Assembly: GCA_020847315.1 (NCBI GenBank)
Contig: JADLCF010000062.1
Location: 1-34,968, forward strand
Direction of reading: 5' to 3'
Origin: Bryobacterales bacterium
Lineage (GTDB): Bacteria > Acidobacteriota > Terriglobia > Bryobacterales > Bryobacteraceae
Length of the DNA: 34,968 bases
In this document: piece by piece, positions 18,023 to 23,971 of the stretch
Layout of the letters: each line of letters begins with the position of its first letter
Numbering within the stretch: the first letter of the stretch is position 1
Position numbers and translations under genes: made by a program
Notes under the pieces: generated by a model
Seen by the model: only the letters and a program-made list of their open reading frames with translations
Database searches by the model: none
What the model was told of the DNA's origin: nothing

Positions 18023-18445
18023 TTAGCTCTCAATCGGCACTCCTTGCGATTCCGGCTGATACAGAACTTCCACGACCTCCAGACGCCGGATTCCCCGGGG
18101 GACCGGCCACTCAATGACGTCGCCCACGCGGTAGCCCAGCATAGCGGTTCCGATGGGAGCCAGGATCGAAACGTCGTTGCCTTTCCGCTCCTGTGTCGGG
18201 AAGATGAGGCGGTATTCTCTCATCTCGCCGCTATCCAGATCCTTCAGCCGGGCGCGAGAATTCATCGTGATCACGTCGCCCGGCAGCGCATCCTGTTCCA
18301 CAATCTCCGCCCGGTCCAGTTCCTGAGCCAGCCTGCCGACACTTTGCGCATCGGACCCGCTGAACGCTCTTCCACCATCGACGAGCGGCCGCAGTTTTTC
18401 ATAGTCACTCTTCGTGATGACAATGTTGTCTCGCACCGTTTTCAC
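18023..18445 (-). CDS. rnk: Rnk / GreA-GreB family RNA-polymerase-binding regulator
   Basis: This 140-residue protein starts MKTVRDNIVITKSDYEKLRPLV, which is the Rnk-type N-terminal short helix, followed by a helical segment (about 20-50). A GreA/GreB C-terminal FKBP-like domain follows (about 55-135): LPGDVITMNSRARLKDLDSGEMREYRL, then SILAPIGTAMLGYRVGDVIEWPVP. Rnk was named as a regulator of nucleoside diphosphate kinase. Structurally it is a Gre-related protein that binds RNA polymerase but lacks the long coiled coil needed for transcript cleavage. The GTG start at 18445 is chosen because AGGAGG sits six bases upstream; the longer frame to 18469 would put the ribosome site inside the gene. 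A sigma-54 promoter at 18543-18558 points at it. Confidence 0.88.
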   Translation of the reverse strand: MKTVRDNIVITKSDYEKLRPLVDGGRAFSGSDAQSVGRLAQELDRAEIVEQDALPGDVITMNSRARLKDLDSGEMREYRLIFPTQERKGNDVSILAPIGTAMLGYRVGDVIEWPVPRGIRRLEVVEVLYQPESQGVPIES

Positions 18446-18542
18446 AATAATCCTCCTGGCCGCAAACACAGCTTGGGCAAACGGAATGCCGCCATATAGC
18501 TACACCCGTGCCGCCGGTTCCGGATACTGTCGGAATCTCTGT

Positions 18543-18558
18543 AGCAATTTGCATGCCA
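18543..18558 (-). promoter_or_regulatory. Sigma-54 (-24/-12) promoter for rnk
   Basis: Minus-strand reading TGGCAT-GCAAA-TTGCT differs from the consensus TGGCAC-N5-TTGCT only in the last base of the -24 box. GG and GC are exactly ten bases apart. The predicted start is near 18532, giving a leader of about 87 bases to GTG 18445. Confidence 0.78.
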
Positions 18559-18631
18559 CAATCCAAATTCTTCTCCCGCATTCGATTTGGCGGAATTATG
18601 GACGACTTACGCAGTTCCTCTGCCTGTAAAC

Positions 18632-18678
18632 GCACAGTTGTGCCCGATTAGGGGCCAAACACGCTGTGCCCGTGCACG
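18632..18678. promoter_or_regulatory. Candidate activator-binding dyads (enhancer) between the divergent sigma-54 promoters
   Basis: GCACA-GT-TGTGC at 18632-18643 is a perfect inverted repeat. About 34 bases on, GTGC-CCGT-GCAC at 18666-18677 overlaps the palindrome CGTGCACG (18671-18678). The two centres lie about 121 and 88 bases upstream of the predicted plus-strand start, and about 105 and 139 upstream of the minus-strand start. Those are normal distances for a sigma-54 enhancer. The sites are short and their link to the activator is inferred. Confidence 0.4.
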
Positions 18679-18732
18679 AGGATCGGGCGCGCTTCATCGG
18701 GCCAAGTCTATGGAGGCCTTCCCGCTCCCGAT

Positions 18733-18748
18733 TGGCCCACAAATTGCA
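18733..18748 (+). promoter_or_regulatory. Sigma-54 (-24/-12) promoter for the DUF302 gene and operon
   Basis: TGGCCC-ACAAA-TTGCA has GG and GC exactly ten bases apart and a perfect -12 box. The predicted start is near 18759, about 53 bases before ATG 18812, with the AGGGAG ribosome site in between. Confidence 0.78.
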
Positions 18749-18811
18749 ACGACATGGAACAGATACCGTAGTTAACAAAGTCTGCATTGTTGCAAGGGAG
18801 ATTCGACCGAA

Positions 18812-19240
18812 ATGATTTCCGATCCACGCTCCGTCACGTTCCACTTGCCTGTTTCCTGCCGCTCCGCGGTGGCTCAGGTGAAGCGGGCGTTGGAGAAGGA
18901 CGGGTTGCGAGTTCCGGCGGAGATGAACGTGGCGTCCCACATTCGGGAGGAATTCGGCGCAACCCTCACGCCAAGCTTTGTGCTGTACGTGGACGATCCG
19001 GCCCTGTTGCTGGAAGCGGTGATTTATCAGCGGGATGCCGCGATGCTCATCCCGCAGCCCGTGTCGATCTCGGGGAATGGTCACGCATCGGAGATCGTAC
19101 TTCGAAGCGCGGAAGCCCTCCGAGATATGGGAATGCCCCCTGTCGTCCGGGATTCCGTCCTCGAACTGCATTCCCGGATCGTCCGGGCCATGGATTCGAT
19201 CGGCGAGCGGGAGGCCCTTCCGCAAATCGCGCAATGCTAA
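18812..19240 (+). CDS. DUF302 domain protein
   Basis: This is a 142-residue soluble protein. Residues about 8-90 follow the DUF302 pattern: a strand (VTFHLPVSCRSAVAQ), an amphipathic helix (VKRALEKDGLRVPAEM), a second helix (NVASHIREEFGATLTP), a strand with SFVLYVDD, then PALLLEAVIYQRDAAMLIPQPVSI. The canonical domain has a conserved cysteine after the third strand (…GACNP…), which is absent here (VLYVDDPAL). A C-terminal helix (about 100-135, EALRDMGMPPVVRDSVLELHSRIVR) is an extra. The role of DUF302 is unknown; the fold often occurs near redox and stress genes. AGGGAG precedes ATG 18812. It is the first gene after a strong sigma-54 promoter, followed by the small membrane protein 36 bases later. 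Confidence 0.75.
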   Translation: MISDPRSVTFHLPVSCRSAVAQVKRALEKDGLRVPAEMNVASHIREEFGATLTPSFVLYVDDPALLLEAVIYQRDAAMLIPQPVSISGNGHASEIVLRSAEALRDMGMPPVVRDSVLELHSRIVRAMDSIGEREALPQIAQC

Positions 19241-19276
19241 CCCTCAACCCGTGAACAAACAGAAAGGAAACTTGCG

Positions 19277-19522
19277 ATGACTACCCAGACCCGACCCCTC
19301 CACCAGGAAACCAATCCGCGGGAGTCTCTGCCGAAGCCCCCTCCAGCGGGCAACGCCAAGACGGACCGCAGCATGATGTTTCAATCCATGGGCCAGATGC
19401 AGAAGAGCTACCATGGTTCTTCCACGGTCCGCAGAGAACGAATCTTGATGTGGATTGCCGGGATCGGCGCAGGCGCGCTCATCTTTGCGCTGATTTACGC
19501 AGCCATCTTTTTCCTCGAATAG
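19277..19522 (+). CDS. Small single-pass membrane protein
   Basis: This protein has 81 residues. The first 55 are polar and proline- or glutamine-rich (NPRESLPKPPPAGNAKTDRS), followed by a basic stretch (STVRRERILMW) and one hydrophobic helix to the end (about 57-80, IAGIGAGALIFALIYAAIFFL). By the positive-inside rule the N-terminus should be cytoplasmic. AAAGGAA precedes ATG 19277. I do not recognise the family. Its place between the DUF302 gene and the kinase, 36 bases from the former, suggests co-transcription. A tail-anchored regulator or sensor partner is possible, but nothing in the sequence proves it. Confidence 0.75.
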   Translation: MTTQTRPLHQETNPRESLPKPPPAGNAKTDRSMMFQSMGQMQKSYHGSSTVRRERILMWIAGIGAGALIFALIYAAIFFLE

Positions 19523-19527
19523 CACCC

Positions 19528-19544
19528 AGAGCGAATGTCGCTCT
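19528..19544 (+). terminator. Short perfect hairpin after the small membrane protein gene
   Basis: AGAGCGA (19528-19534) pairs with TCGCTCT (19538-19544) around ATG, five bases after the stop. There is no T run. A longer-range pair follows: TGAGCGGCC at 19556-19564 with GGCCGCTCA at 19625-19633. The region may attenuate or process the transcript before the kinase gene. Confidence 0.4.
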
Positions 19545-19574
19545 ACCCGACCTCTTGAGCGGCCTCCGCTCCCC

Positions 19575-19590
19575 TGGATCAACCGTTGCC
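19575..19590 (+). promoter_or_regulatory. Moderate sigma-54 promoter candidate before the kinase-activator operon
   Basis: TGGATC-AACCG-TTGCC keeps the invariant GG and GC at ten-base spacing and the TTGC core, but the -24 box has two differences from TGGCAC. The predicted start is near 19601, about 124 bases before ATG 19725. If real, the sigma-54 activator gene would be under sigma-54 control itself. Confidence 0.35.
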
Positions 19591-19724
19591 GCCGCAACGC
19601 CTTTCCGCGCACCGGGGACCCAGGGGCCGCTCAGACCTCCCATCGCGAATCCGGCGCCGATTGCGCCCTGGCAACCGTCCGGGGTTAGGCTAAGAGGGAG
19701 GGTGCGGCCGGTGCGGCGTCAGCT

Positions 19725-20789
19725 ATGAGCTCGCGAGATTGGATCCCAAGCAACCAGTGGCCGGAATGGGGCGGATACGCGTCGATCGCGCTGTCGTTGG
19801 CGCTGGTCGCGTGGCTCAACTGGCTTAGCGGCGGGCTGCTTGCACCCCTTTATGCGCTCATCGTTACCCTCGCCGCGATTCGATTTGGCTGGCTTGGCGG
19901 GTTGCTTGCCGCCATTTGCTCCGGCGCGTTGCTGTTGATCGAGGCGACGCCGGCGATGGAAGCCGCGGTGGATGCCGCGACGCTGGTTGCGGTTGCGTTA
20001 AGCGTGGGTTTGCTCACGGCGCGGGAACAGCGGCGGAAGCGCCACTACAAGAACCTGGCCGAGAAGCTGGGGAATGTGTACGAGAAGGTCCAGGCGAACT
20101 TCGAAGGTATGAAGCGGGCGGAGCGCCTCTCCGCGCTGGGGCAACTCTCGGCCGGGCTTGCGCATGAAATTCGCAACCCGCTGGCCAGCATTAGCGGCGC
20201 CGCCGGGATCCTCCGCCGCAGCCAGGGCCTCGAACCGAAGCAGGAAAAATGCATCGACATCATCACCCATGAATGCAGCCGGCTGGATGGGCTGCTCACC
20301 AACTTCCTGAACTTCGCCCGGCCCCGCCCGCCCCGGTTTCAGAAAATAGACTTGCTACCCGTTCTCGAGAATGTGCTCACCCTGGCCGGACACGGCATTC
20401 GCGGCAAGCAGGTGAGCCTGGCGAACCGCGTGAAAGTGGGCCTCCCCTCCGTGGAATGCGACCCGGAGCAATTGGAGCAAGTGCTCTTGAACCTCATGAT
20501 CAACGCGATTGAGGCGAGTCCGGACGGTGATATGGTGGAGCTTGGCGCGGCATTCAGCGGTGACAAGATCACAATTGAAGTCGTCGATCGCGGACACGGG
20601 GTCGCCGCGGCGCACGTCGATCGATTATTCGACCCATTTTTCACGACCAAGGAACACGGTACCGGCCTGGGTCTCCCGGTGGCTCACCAGATCATGAGCC
20701 AAATGGGAGGATCCCTCCTGGCAAGGAAGAATTCGGGACCGGGAATGACCTTCTGCGTCGTGCTTCCATCGAAACATACCGATTCATGA
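19725..20789 (+). CDS. NtrB-like membrane sensor histidine kinase
   Basis: This protein has 354 residues. The N-terminal part has three to four closely packed helices (about 19-100, ASIALSLALVAWLNWL ... LVAVALSVGLL), with very short loops and no periplasmic sensor domain. A short coiled coil follows (HYKNLAEKLGNVYEKVQANFEGM). The HisKA domain has phospho-acceptor H147 in LAHEIRNPLAS. The ATPase domain has the N box NLMINAIEA, G1 DRGHGV, F box FDPFFTTK and G2 GTGLGL. All catalytic motifs are intact. The stop codon overlaps the activator gene by four bases (ATGA), so the two are translationally coupled and form a cognate pair. The signal is unknown; the sensor would act within the membrane or through a partner such as the small membrane protein upstream. 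Confidence 0.93.
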   Translation: MSSRDWIPSNQWPEWGGYASIALSLALVAWLNWLSGGLLAPLYALIVTLAAIRFGWLGGLLAAICSGALLLIEATPAMEAAVDAATLVAVALSVGLLTAREQRRKRHYKNLAEKLGNVYEKVQANFEGMKRAERLSALGQLSAGLAHEIRNPLASISGAAGILRRSQGLEPKQEKCIDIITHECSRLDGLLTNFLNFARPRPPRFQKIDLLPVLENVLTLAGHGIRGKQVSLANRVKVGLPSVECDPEQLEQVLLNLMINAIEASPDGDMVELGAAFSGDKITIEVVDRGHGVAAAHVDRLFDPFFTTKEHGTGLGLPVAHQIMSQMGGSLLARKNSGPGMTFCVVLPSKHTDS

Positions 20790-22186
20790 CACCGAAACGA
20801 ATCCTGGTCGCGGATGACGACGATAGCCTGCGCTGGGTACTGCAAACCCAGTTGGAAGAGATGGGTTATGCCGTATCGGCCGCGCGGGATGGGGCGGAAG
20901 CGCTTACGGAAATCGAACGGGAAGCTCCCGCGCTACTCCTCAGCGACTTGAAGATGCCCAACCTCTCCGGCATGGAGCTGCTCAAGCGGATGCAGCGGGA
21001 GCACGCCGAGATCCCCGTCGTGATGATGACCGCCTACGGAACCATCCAAAGCGCGGTGGAGGCGATGCGGCTTGGAGCGTACGACTATCTCACCAAGCCG
21101 ATCGACTTCGAAGAGCTGGGCATTGTCGTCACGCGCGTGCTCGAGCATTTCCGCCTGGTGGAGGAAGTCCGCAACCTGCGCGCCAGCCTCGATCGAAAGT
21201 ATGGCTTCGAGAGCATCATCGGGCAATCGGAACCGCTGCTGGCCCTGTTGGATACGGCATCCCGCGCGGCCCAGAGCAATTCGACCATTCTGATCCACGC
21301 CGAAACCGGCACGGGCAAGGAGTTGCTTGCGCGCGCCATCCATCTCAACAGCCGGAGGCGGGAGCGCCCGTTCGTCACGATCAACTGCGGCGCCATCCCG
21401 AGAGAACTACTGGAATCGGAGTTGTTCGGACACGTGAAGGGATCGTTCACCGGCGCGATCGGCAACAAGACCGGAAAGGTGGAAATGGCCAACGGAGGCA
21501 CGCTCTTTCTGGACGAGATCGGCGAGATGCCGGGCGAGCTGCAAGTGAAGGTGCTGCGGCTGCTGCAGGAAGGGGAACTCGAGAAAGTCGGGGCCACCGG
21601 CCCGGTGAAAGTGGATGTCCGCTTTGTTGCCGCCACGCACCGGAACCTCCACGCGATGATCGAGGACGGCACGTTCCGGGAAGATCTTTTCTATCGCCTC
21701 AACGTGATCCCACTCGAAATTCCTCCCCTGCGCGACCGGCTCGACGACGTTCCGGCGCTGGTGCAGCATTTTTTCCTGAGAGTGAAAGAACGACAGGGGC
21801 GCCCGGACCTGAGCCTCTCCCCCGCTCTGCTCCCCCGCTTCCAAAATTACCGTTGGCCTGGCAACGTCCGCGAGCTCGAGAATGTGGTGGAACGCATCGT
21901 GGTATTGGCTCGTGGCGAGGAAGTGACGCTGAACGATTTACCCGAGTTTCTGCGCCGCGAGCGGCCCGCCGTGGACGCATTGCAACTGGAACTGCCGCCG
22001 AGCGGCGTAAGCCTGGAGGGGATTGAAAAAGAACTGCTTGTCAAAGCCCTCGAACGCTTTGACGGGAACCAGACTCATGCCGCGCGGTATCTCGACATCA
22101 GCCGGAAGGCCCTGATTTACCGGATGGAAAAATACAAGATTCGCAAGAAAGGTAACGACGAGGGGGATCTCTCGGCTCCCACCTGA
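20786..22186 (+). CDS. NtrC-family sigma-54-dependent response regulator
   Basis: This 466-residue three-domain activator has a receiver (about 1-120) with acidic residues DDDD near 10-13, phospho-acceptor D54 (LLSDLKMP) and T/K switch residues MMTAYG and LTKPID. Its AAA+ domain (about 140-375) has Walker A ETGTGKE near 170-176, the sigma-54 contact loop FTGA as GSFTGA near 218 (Ser replaces the common Ala), and Walker B LFLDEIGE. A Fis-type helix-turn-helix (about 417-455) carries NQTHAARYLDISRKALIYRM. It should be able to open sigma-54 promoters after phosphorylation by the preceding kinase. Four good -24/-12 promoters lie within 4 kb, so local control is the simplest model. Confidence 0.95.
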   Translation: MTPKRILVADDDDSLRWVLQTQLEEMGYAVSAARDGAEALTEIEREAPALLLSDLKMPNLSGMELLKRMQREHAEIPVVMMTAYGTIQSAVEAMRLGAYDYLTKPIDFEELGIVVTRVLEHFRLVEEVRNLRASLDRKYGFESIIGQSEPLLALLDTASRAAQSNSTILIHAETGTGKELLARAIHLNSRRRERPFVTINCGAIPRELLESELFGHVKGSFTGAIGNKTGKVEMANGGTLFLDEIGEMPGELQVKVLRLLQEGELEKVGATGPVKVDVRFVAATHRNLHAMIEDGTFREDLFYRLNVIPLEIPPLRDRLDDVPALVQHFFLRVKERQGRPDLSLSPALLPRFQNYRWPGNVRELENVVERIVVLARGEEVTLNDLPEFLRRERPAVDALQLELPPSGVSLEGIEKELLVKALERFDGNQTHAARYLDISRKALIYRMEKYKIRKKGNDEGDLSAPT

Positions 22187-22231
22187 GCGCCTCGCCCCCG
22201 CACCGCGCCACCCGCCTCGCTCCCCTCGAAC

Positions 22232-22247
22232 TGGCCCGCGACGTGCA
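22232..22247 (+). promoter_or_regulatory. Weak sigma-54 promoter candidate before the receiver-like gene
   Basis: TGGCCC-GCGAC-GTGCA keeps GG and GC at ten-base spacing but has G for the first T of the -12 box. The predicted start (near 22258) would leave only about five bases before ATG 22263, which makes it doubtful. The -12 region contains CGTGCACG, also present in the 18671-18678 enhancer candidate. Confidence 0.25.
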
Positions 22248-22262
22248 CGAAGTTCGGGTGAA

Positions 22263-22847
22263 ATGAGAACGTTCACGCATCCCCTTCTCGCGACTCTCCC
22301 GAGTGTTCTCCTCATTGGAAAGGAATCGAGCGCCAGGGCACGATTCCATCGCGTCCTTCGCCGCGCGAAATTCCGAACATTTGTGTGTGCGCAATTGCGC
22401 GACGCCGCGGATCTGATGCACCTTGTCTCCGTCGTGGTCTGCCATCAACCGCTGCCGGAAATTCGCTGGCAGGACGTGCTGAAACACGCGGAAGCGCTTC
22501 GAAACGCGCCCAGCGTGGTGGTCACGATTCCGCGGCCGTTGACGATCGCTCTGGACGAGGCCAGCCAGGCGGGAGTATTCGCCCTCTTGGAGCCATACGA
22601 CGACACGGAACTCACCGCCCTGGTTCAACGCGCCCACGCGGAATACCAGGCGGTGCGGCAACTCGATTACGCGCATCGGGACCCGAGTGCCTCCCTCGAA
22701 CAGTTTCGCGTGGCGGTGAGCGCTCCAGCGGCCGTTCCGCCCCCGGCCAAGTGGACGGAAACTGCCAGCACTGCCCGTTTTCAGGCAGCAAAGGCGCCCC
22801 GGAGTAAGTCGTTTCCGAATACGCCGGAACCGGTTTCCGCGAGCTAG
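22263..22847 (+). CDS. Degenerate receiver-like protein of unknown function
   Basis: This protein has 194 residues. Residues about 13-125 follow the beta/alpha order of a CheY-like receiver: SVLLIGKESSARARFHRVLRRA, then FRTFVCAQLRDAADLM, VSVVVCHQPLPEIRWQDVLKHAEAL, PSVVVTIPRPLTIALDEASQAGVFALLEPYDDTELTALVQRAH. The acidic pocket is missing: the first strand has GK in place of DD, and the phospho-acceptor position reads CH (VVVCHQPLP). The switch Lys is replaced by Pro-Tyr. It should not be phosphorylated in the normal way and may act as a protein-protein module. The last 60 residues are Pro-, Ala- and Ser-rich and look disordered. It follows the activator by 76 bases. Start ATG 22263 has only a poor ribosome site. 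Confidence 0.65.
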   Translation: MRTFTHPLLATLPSVLLIGKESSARARFHRVLRRAKFRTFVCAQLRDAADLMHLVSVVVCHQPLPEIRWQDVLKHAEALRNAPSVVVTIPRPLTIALDEASQAGVFALLEPYDDTELTALVQRAHAEYQAVRQLDYAHRDPSASLEQFRVAVSAPAAVPPPAKWTETASTARFQAAKAPRSKSFPNTPEPVSAS

Positions 22848-22927
22848 GCGCTGTAAGCCGGACGCACACCGCCATTCTCCGCCGCTTTCGCGCGACTCCC
22901 GCCCGTCCCCCCGGACGTCGTTTCAAT

Positions 22928-22943
22928 TGGCAGTGCAATTGCA
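22928..22943 (+). promoter_or_regulatory. Sigma-54 (-24/-12) promoter for the helical protein and zinc-ribbon genes
   Basis: TGGCAG-TGCAA-TTGCA differs from the consensus TGGCAC-N5-TTGCA in a single base. GG (22929-22930) and GC (22941-22942) are ten bases apart. The predicted start is near 22954, with AGGAGG at about 22976-22981 and GTG 22990 downstream. A perfect 12-base palindrome, GTGCAATTGCAC (22933-22944), covers the -12 box and could be an operator. Confidence 0.78.
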
Positions 22944-22989
22944 CGGTTGGCCCATATCCGCGCAGAAGCAGAATAGGAGGCTTTCCGCC

Positions 22990-23439
22990 GTGCCCGATCT
23001 CTTTTCCGACCTTCGAGAGTGGGGAACGATCCTCAGCCAGATCGACAAGCTGAAGCGCGCCGGACGGCTGGAAGATCATCAGACGGGACTCGTCCGCATC
23101 CTGCGATACCGGTTGAACTGGCAATTGCATCATGCGGTGCTCGAAGCGATCACGGAGCTTCGAAGCCCTTCGGAAGAACTGTTGCGGGCGATTTGCGACA
23201 TCGCCGCCGACGAACACCGCGAGATCGGAACCCGTTTGCTCGCTTGCGATGCGGTGGAGTGCCTGCTTCGCCGGATGAGAAACCTCGGCGATTCCGAAAT
23301 TCTCGAACGGATCGCCTTTTCGGAGGCGCGCGCCATCCTCGGCATTTCACAACCGCCCGTAGTGCGTCAGGCCATCGAGAGATGGCTGGACCTTGAGCCG
23401 GAAGCCGCCGGAACGATCCGTTCCGAGCAAGCCGTCTAA
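22990..23439 (+). CDS. Small all-helical (HEAT-like) protein of unknown function
   Basis: This 149-residue protein is predicted to be mostly alpha-helical, with repeated amphipathic pairs: DLREWGTILSQIDKLKRAGRLEDHQTGLVRILRY, WQLHHAVLEAITELRSPSEELLRAICDIAAD, REIGTRLLACDAVECLLRRM, SEILERIAFSEARAILGI and PVVRQAIERWLDLEPEA. The pattern resembles HEAT-type repeats, a scaffold for protein binding, but I cannot assign a family. The GTG 22990 start has AGGAGG nine bases upstream. A longer frame back to 22927 would run through the sigma-54 promoter and is rejected. It is followed 29 bases later by the zinc-ribbon gene, so the pair probably forms one sigma-54 operon. Confidence 0.72.
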   Translation: MPDLFSDLREWGTILSQIDKLKRAGRLEDHQTGLVRILRYRLNWQLHHAVLEAITELRSPSEELLRAICDIAADEHREIGTRLLACDAVECLLRRMRNLGDSEILERIAFSEARAILGISQPPVVRQAIERWLDLEPEAAGTIRSEQAV

Positions 23440-23468
23440 CCAGAACTAACCGTCGAAAGGAGAGACCC

Positions 23469-23681
23469 ATGGAACAAGTACTTGAAGCCCCTCAAACGCA
23501 GACGGAAGATCCCCGCTATCTTTCGGCCTATCACCTGGAAAGGCTCGGCGTCACCCGGCTGAACCGCCACAATCTGCTGCTTCGTTGCCGGAATTGCGGC
23601 GAAGTGTGGAGCCCCACGCTGAATGCCGACGCCACGCTCCCCGCGGGGTACTGGCGCTGCCCCAACCACTGCAACGGTTGA
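23469..23681 (+). CDS. 70-residue zinc-ribbon protein
   Basis: The sequence has a helical N-terminal half (PRYLSAYHLERLGVTRLNRHN) and a C-terminal ribbon with C40-x2-C43 (LRCRNCGEVW) and C64-x3-C68 (RCPNHCNG), His67 lying beside the last cysteine. That is enough for one zinc site. AAGGAGAGACCC precedes ATG 23469 at good spacing. No family is recognised. Small zinc ribbons of this kind bind RNA, ribosomes or RNA polymerase, or act as redox switches; none of these is shown here. It is the last gene of the island: a strong terminator-like hairpin lies at 23733-23776. Confidence 0.72.
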   Translation: MEQVLEAPQTQTEDPRYLSAYHLERLGVTRLNRHNLLLRCRNCGEVWSPTLNADATLPAGYWRCPNHCNG

Positions 23682-23732
23682 TGGCTCTGGTGAACCCGGC
23701 TCGAGCGCCGGCCAAGAGCGGAGTCAAGAGCG

Positions 23733-23776
23733 AAGGGGAGGCGGAGGAACGGTCTGAAGCGCCTCCCCTTTTCGTT
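23733..23776 (+). terminator. Rho-independent terminator at the end of the stress island
   Basis: AAGGGGAGGCG at 23733-23743 pairs with CGCCTCCCCTT at 23760-23770 (11 bp) around a 16-base loop, and the stem ends in a T-rich TTTTCGTTT. It lies 52 bases after the zinc-ribbon stop codon. Confidence 0.8.
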
Positions 23777-23971
23777 TCCCGCTCCCTTGCGAGCGGTTCG
23801 CGTCTGTCCGAATGCGGTTCCTGCCTTGCATCTCACGGCTTCTACGCGGCAGGGCGCGAGGCCAGAATGGGTTCCGTTCTGACCCGGGTGTTGCCAAAAC
23901 GACCCACATCTAGAAACCGCCGTCATCTAACTTATTGATAATACGAAGACACGAGATGGAGATTCACGTGC
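23777..23971. other. Intergenic region before the metalloprotease operon
   Basis: I see no gene here. One weak -24/-12-like match (CGGTTC-CTGCC-TTGCA, 23815-23830) has a perfect -12 box but a poor -24 box. An AT-rich TTGATAATAC at 23935-23944 resembles a -10 element without a matching -35. The promoter of the next operon is probably here but cannot be fixed. Confidence 0.3.

Larger units (their letters stand above)
18446..18811. promoter_or_regulatory. Divergent regulatory region between rnk and the DUF302 gene
   Basis: These 366 bases have no credible gene. They carry two outward-facing sigma-54 promoters, one for each flanking gene (18543-18558 minus, 18733-18748 plus). Between them are short GCAC/GTGC-type dyads at 18632-18643 and 18666-18678. 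The middle segment is the natural place for a shared enhancer bound by an NtrC-type activator. Ribosome sites for both genes lie at its ends. Confidence 0.65.

Noticed and set aside
18587-18775. Small open frames in the rnk-DUF302 intergenic region
   Set aside because: They lack ribosome sites and recognisable protein features and overlap the promoter elements.
22927-22989. Longer N-terminus for the helical protein
   Set aside because: It would be encoded by the sigma-54 promoter and the leader; AGGAGG before GTG 22990 decides the start.
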